A stretch of 64,000 nucleotides of DNA, from the NCBI GenBank assembly GCA_036676455.1, contig JAKFCW010000101.1, forward strand, positions 1 through 64,000. Reading direction: 5' to 3'. A model generated the notes under the pieces. That model saw only the letters and a program-made list of their open reading frames with translations, searched no databases and was not told where the DNA came from. Source of the DNA: UBA4093 sp036676455. GTDB lineage: Bacteria > Cyanobacteriota > Sericytochromatia > S15B-MN24 > UBA4093. Below, in pieces: positions 60,647-64,000 of the stretch. Made by a program: the position numbers and the translations under genes. Positions within the stretch are counted from its first letter, which is position 1. Every line of letters starts with the position of its first letter.

Positions 60647-63600
60647 TTGCTCGCAAGTGCACATGCTCGACGCTCGAGCCTCGCCATCGTCTACGTGCTG
60701 CTGGCCGCGCTGGTTGCGCTGCTGACGGCCTGTCCCCGTCCGCTGCTCGCTCCGACCGGAGCCGGGGGCGCGCAGGGCATGGCCCTGGATCCGGAGGCGG
60801 CCGTTTCCGGGCACGTGGATTTCGGCGCCCGAAAGACGCAAGCCACCATCAAGGACGACGTCGCCCCCGGGGCCACCGTCTCGCTCATCGAGGTCACCTC
60901 CGGCCAAACCCTCGCGACCACCTTCTCTCAGCCGGATGGTCGCTTCGTGCTACAGTTCTCGAATGGCTTCAAGCCCGTCTCCGGGGGGCTCTACTACTTC
61001 GAGGCCGTCAAGGGCCTCTCGGGGCCGACCGGCCAGCCCAACGCCGTGGGGGCGGATGCCGTCCGGGTCCGGACGATCGCGAGCTATCGGAGGGGCGGTT
61101 GGGTGACCCTCAGCACGAAAGGCGTCACCACCAGCATCTCGCTCTCCCCGATGACCACCGCCCTCTCGGTCGTCGTCAGTCTGCGCACCGGCACCGCCAA
61201 GAGCATCGATCCCACCACGCTTTTCGGAGCGGTCCGGGCGGGCCAGGGTGAGGGCAGTTATCCCGATGCCCTCACCCTTCCGGACCCGACCCTCGTCCCA
61301 CCCTCCATGGTCTACGAGGCGTACGATCTGGTGGTCGACGCGCTGGCCAAGGAGCGGGATCCGATCCGCTGGATCACCCTGGATAGCGCTGATTTGACGT
61401 CCTTGAGCTTGCCGACGATTCCCTTCTCGATCAAGTACCTCGTGCCGTCGATGCAGGAGGTCGGCCAGAAGCTGGACCTCGTGGGCGTCAACTTCGCCCA
61501 GAACCCGGCCGATAACAAGGTCTCCTTCACGACGGACGGCGGCTGGGTCCCGGTCACCGAGATCGGCCCCGTCTCGGCGGACCTGACGCGCCTGACCGTC
61601 ACGGTGCCGAACGGGGCCATCAGCGGCCCGGTTCGCCTCGAAATCGGCGGCAAGATGCTCTCCACGGACCCGGACAAGTCCTTCAGCCTCGCCGTCATCG
61701 ACGGTCATAGCGTCGTACGGGTCCTGGACCGAAAAGCCTATCTCTTCGTGGCGAATCCGGCGAAGGGCACGATTTCCAAGGTCACCCCCGAGGGCGAGGT
61801 GGTTCCTTTCCTCTCGGGCTTGACGAGCCCTCAGGCCCTGACCTTCGGGCCGGATGGCTGCCTTTACGTCGCCTGCGGAGGGGCCAAGAACCAGATCGTG
61901 CGCATCACGCTCACGGCGGCCCTGACGGCTGCGAGCAGCGACGTCCGGGATTACTCGACCCCCCTCGTCAATCCGACGGGTCTGGCCTTCGACATGACCC
62001 AGGTCTCGACGCAGGCCACGGTCGCCAGCGCTCCGTTGTACGCAGTGACGGGCGACGGCCAGCTTTATCGCTTGCCGTGGACCGGAGCGCTCGAGAACGT
62101 GGTGCCGGTCCTGGTTCCGCTCCAGGGGGCCAGCTTGAGCGGCCCCCGGGGGATCTCCTTCGGTTACAAGGACGACGACTGGCGCTTGTGGATTCCCAAC
62201 GCGATCGCCAACAACGTCGTGATCGTCGATCCGGCCACCGGTCAAGCCACCGTCGAGCTTTCCGGCATCGGGAAACCCTCCGGCGTCGCCTTCGACAGCA
62301 AAGGCAACCTCTACATCTCCAGCAACACCGGTAACTCCATCTTCAGAAGGGAAGCCGGCCAGAGCGAGCTGAAGCCCTTCTCGAGCGTACCCACTCCCGC
62401 GGGCCTGGATGCCGACGCCTCGGGCTACATCTACTGCGCCGACAACGTCAGCAACCGCATCTACATGGTCAACTCCCAGGGTGAGAGCCGCATGCTCGCC
62501 ACCGGCATCAGCTACCCGCTGGGGGTTCACGCCGACGCCGACGGCATCTTCGTCGTCACCGAGATCGGCCAGATCCTGAGAATCTCGCACGGCAGCGGCG
62601 TGGTCTCGCTCTTTGCCGACGGCCTCTCGAATCCCATGAGCCTGGGACGCGACGCGGACGGCAACTTCTACGTGCATCAGCCCGCCCTGAAGCAGATCAC
62701 CCGCCTGGCCACGGTCACGGATGCCTCCGGCCGACTCACCGGCATGATCGACTCCTACCTCCCCGTCTCCAACGTCCGCGACATCCACGTCGCGGGCCGC
62801 AAGCTCTATCTCCAGAAGACCCTCATCAAGAATCCCCAGGGCGAGGACGAGGGCCGAGGCGGCGTCGAGATCCGGGATCTCTCCGACTGGGGAACCACGG
62901 AGTCCCTCTACACGGGCTTCATCCGGGACGGCGTCGGCATGAGCTTCGACAACTCCACGGGGCCCTTCCAGGGCGCCCTCTACCTCGCGAACTTCACCGA
63001 CAACTCGATCGTGCGCATGGACGCAGACGCGGCCAACCCCCCGCGAGGCAAGATCCGGCCCTTTCTCAACGGCACCCAGAACCCCAAGCTGGTGCGCCCG
63101 AACGACGTCTGGGTTGACCCTGCCAACGGCAACGTCTGGGTTTCCATTCAAGGCATCAACACGGATACGGATGGCTTGATCGTCCTCGACTCGGCCGGCG
63201 TCGAGCTCAAGGACTACTCGACGCTGGTCAATCGTCCGCGCAAGCTCGGCTTCGACGAGACCCACCTCTACCTCACCAACGAGGGCGGAAACGAGGTCAT
63301 CCGGATCGACCGCACCACGGGCGCCAAGCTCGCCTCGTACGCGGTGCCCAAGCCGCTTTCGCTTGCCTTCGATACGGCCACCGACACCATGTACGTGGGC
63401 TCCAACGATGGCCAGATCTACCGGATCACCGGGTACCGCACCGCGACGCCCGCTGCGGCCGCTCCCTTCCATGCGCTCCATGCCTACGATCTGTATTTCC
63501 ACACCGATAACTACCTTTACGCGGCGAACTCCTCGACCTGGAAGATCGAGAAGGACGGGTCCACCCGCTTCGTCTACCGCCGGCATTACGGGCAGATCTA

Positions 63601-64000
63601 CGACTTCGCGAAGCGCGCCTCGGACGGCAAGATCTTCCACCTCACGCGAGATGGCCGCTTCGATGCCTGGACCAACAACTATGTCACCTCCTCGGGGACC
63701 ATGTTCACGGGAGGCAGCTCGGCCGTTCCGGACGGCAAGGGCAACTGGGTCTCGGTCTTCGAGACGATCTGCGGAGGCAAGAGCCTCATCGTCGGCGACC
63801 TGGCCGGCACGTTCCAGCAGTATGCGGGCAGCCGGATCGGCATGACGCAGTGCTGGGTCACGGTCGGGTCGATGACCAGCGATGGCGACGGGAAGGTCTT
63901 CGTGGTGAGCAATCCGCAAGGTCGCCTGCATCGTTACGACGTGGCGACGGGAGTGCTCGAGCACCTGCCCAAAACCGGCGGAGCCTACAACGACGGGGAC
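60647..64000 (+). CDS. Cassette 4 class A lipoprotein (3' end outside window)
   Basis: The open frame runs for 1,118 codons to the window end with no stop. The signal ends ALLTAC with Cys29 and tag CPRPLLAP. The module order is that of the other class A proteins: ATVSLIEVTSGQTLATTFSQ, YYFEAVKGLSG, VRVRTIASYRRGGWVTL, MTTALSVVVSLR, AKERDPIRWITL, an IPT/TIG-like domain, IDGHSVVRVLDRKAYLFVAN and NHL blades (FDSKGNLYISSNTGNSIFRR, ADASGYIYCADNVSNRIYMV). It is closest to cassette 2 class A. TTG 60647 was chosen: AAAGGAG lies 5 nt before it and it gives Cys29, as in all intact paralogues. About 50 residues should be missing. Confidence 0.84.
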   Translation, partial: MLASAHARRSSLAIVYVLLAALVALLTACPRPLLAPTGAGGAQGMALDPEAAVSGHVDFGARKTQATIKDDVAPGATVSLIEVTSGQTLATTFSQPDGRFVLQFSNGFKPVSGGLYYFEAVKGLSGPTGQPNAVGADAVRVRTIASYRRGGWVTLSTKGVTTSISLSPMTTALSVVVSLRTGTAKSIDPTTLFGAVRAGQGEGSYPDALTLPDPTLVPPSMVYEAYDLVVDALAKERDPIRWITLDSADLTSLSLPTIPFSIKYLVPSMQEVGQKLDLVGVNFAQNPADNKVSFTTDGGWVPVTEIGPVSADLTRLTVTVPNGAISGPVRLEIGGKMLSTDPDKSFSLAVIDGHSVVRVLDRKAYLFVANPAKGTISKVTPEGEVVPFLSGLTSPQALTFGPDGCLYVACGGAKNQIVRITLTAALTAASSDVRDYSTPLVNPTGLAFDMTQVSTQATVASAPLYAVTGDGQLYRLPWTGALENVVPVLVPLQGASLSGPRGISFGYKDDDWRLWIPNAIANNVVIVDPATGQATVELSGIGKPSGVAFDSKGNLYISSNTGNSIFRREAGQSELKPFSSVPTPAGLDADASGYIYCADNVSNRIYMVNSQGESRMLATGISYPLGVHADADGIFVVTEIGQILRISHGSGVVSLFADGLSNPMSLGRDADGNFYVHQPALKQITRLATVTDASGRLTGMIDSYLPVSNVRDIHVAGRKLYLQKTLIKNPQGEDEGRGGVEIRDLSDWGTTESLYTGFIRDGVGMSFDNSTGPFQGALYLANFTDNSIVRMDADAANPPRGKIRPFLNGTQNPKLVRPNDVWVDPANGNVWVSIQGINTDTDGLIVLDSAGVELKDYSTLVNRPRKLGFDETHLYLTNEGGNEVIRIDRTTGAKLASYAVPKPLSLAFDTATDTMYVGSNDGQIYRITGYRTATPAAAAPFHALHAYDLYFHTDNYLYAANSSTWKIEKDGSTRFVYRRHYGQIYDFAKRASDGKIFHLTRDGRFDAWTNNYVTSSGTMFTGGSSAVPDGKGNWVSVFETICGGKSLIVGDLAGTFQQYAGSRIGMTQCWVTVGSMTSDGDGKVFVVSNPQGRLHRYDVATGVLEHLPKTGGAYNDGD

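Noticed and set aside
60950..63964. A ~1,000-codon minus-strand open frame opposite cassette 4
   Set aside because: Antisense to the partial class A gene; compositionally typical of shadow frames.

Overview
The window is high-GC bacterial DNA with about 40 genes, packed closely and mostly in short operons. The cell had two membranes: there is a secretin (PilQ), a likely outer-membrane beta-barrel, S-layer-homology domains and 18 predicted lipoproteins. No rRNA, tRNA or informational marker is present, so the lineage cannot be fixed. SLH domains together with secretin-type pili would suit a non-photosynthetic Cyanobacteriota relative (Sericytochromatia-like) or another deep Gram-negative group. 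That is a guess.

Region 1 (1-15.7 kb) is a mixed housekeeping and accessory stretch. It holds the 3' end of dnaK with dnaJ, an AraC-type regulator, and an ABC half-exporter fused to a cyclic-nucleotide-binding domain whose ATPase motifs are partly degenerate. It also holds two tandem SET-domain proteins, an HD phosphohydrolase-like protein, an M61 peptidase, a degenerate GGDEF-like protein, an SLH protein, a small J-domain protein and a membrane-anchored coiled-coil protein.

Region 2 (15.7-28.2 kb) is a type IV pilus locus made of two divergent operons. The minus-strand operon carries three prepilin-like proteins, pilQ, a lipoprotein, an ABC-2 permease and a TPR-like protein. The plus-strand operon carries pilC, a pseudopilin, a PilM-PilN fusion, a PilO-PilP-like fusion and pilB. 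pilT and pilD are not in the window.

Region 3 (28.2-64 kb) is the most unusual part. It is an array of paralogous lipoproteins arranged as repeated cassettes. Each full cassette has a ~1,165-1,185-residue protein with the tag C-P-R-P-L after the lipidation cysteine (class A), a ~1,090-1,137-residue protein with the tag C-[KR]-L-P-S-L (class B), a short Pro/Thr-rich lipoprotein starting C-A-[ED] (class C) and a ~62-residue lipoprotein (class D). A and B share an N-terminal carboxypeptidase-regulatory-like domain, a helical DRDP region, an IPT/TIG-like domain, a DGH junction and NHL-type propeller repeats. There are cassettes at 36.1-43.2, 43.75-51.2, 52.9-60.5 and 60.6 kb onward, the last cut by the window end. 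Related single genes (29.4-35.4 kb) join the same leaders and N-terminal domain to other C-terminal modules, and a 48-residue orphan leader ORF sits between cassettes 1 and 2. A minor-pseudopilin operon lies between cassettes 2 and 3 on the other strand.

The simplest reading is that pilus or pseudopilin machinery and a diversified family of surface lipoproteins are encoded together. Any functional link between them is inference.
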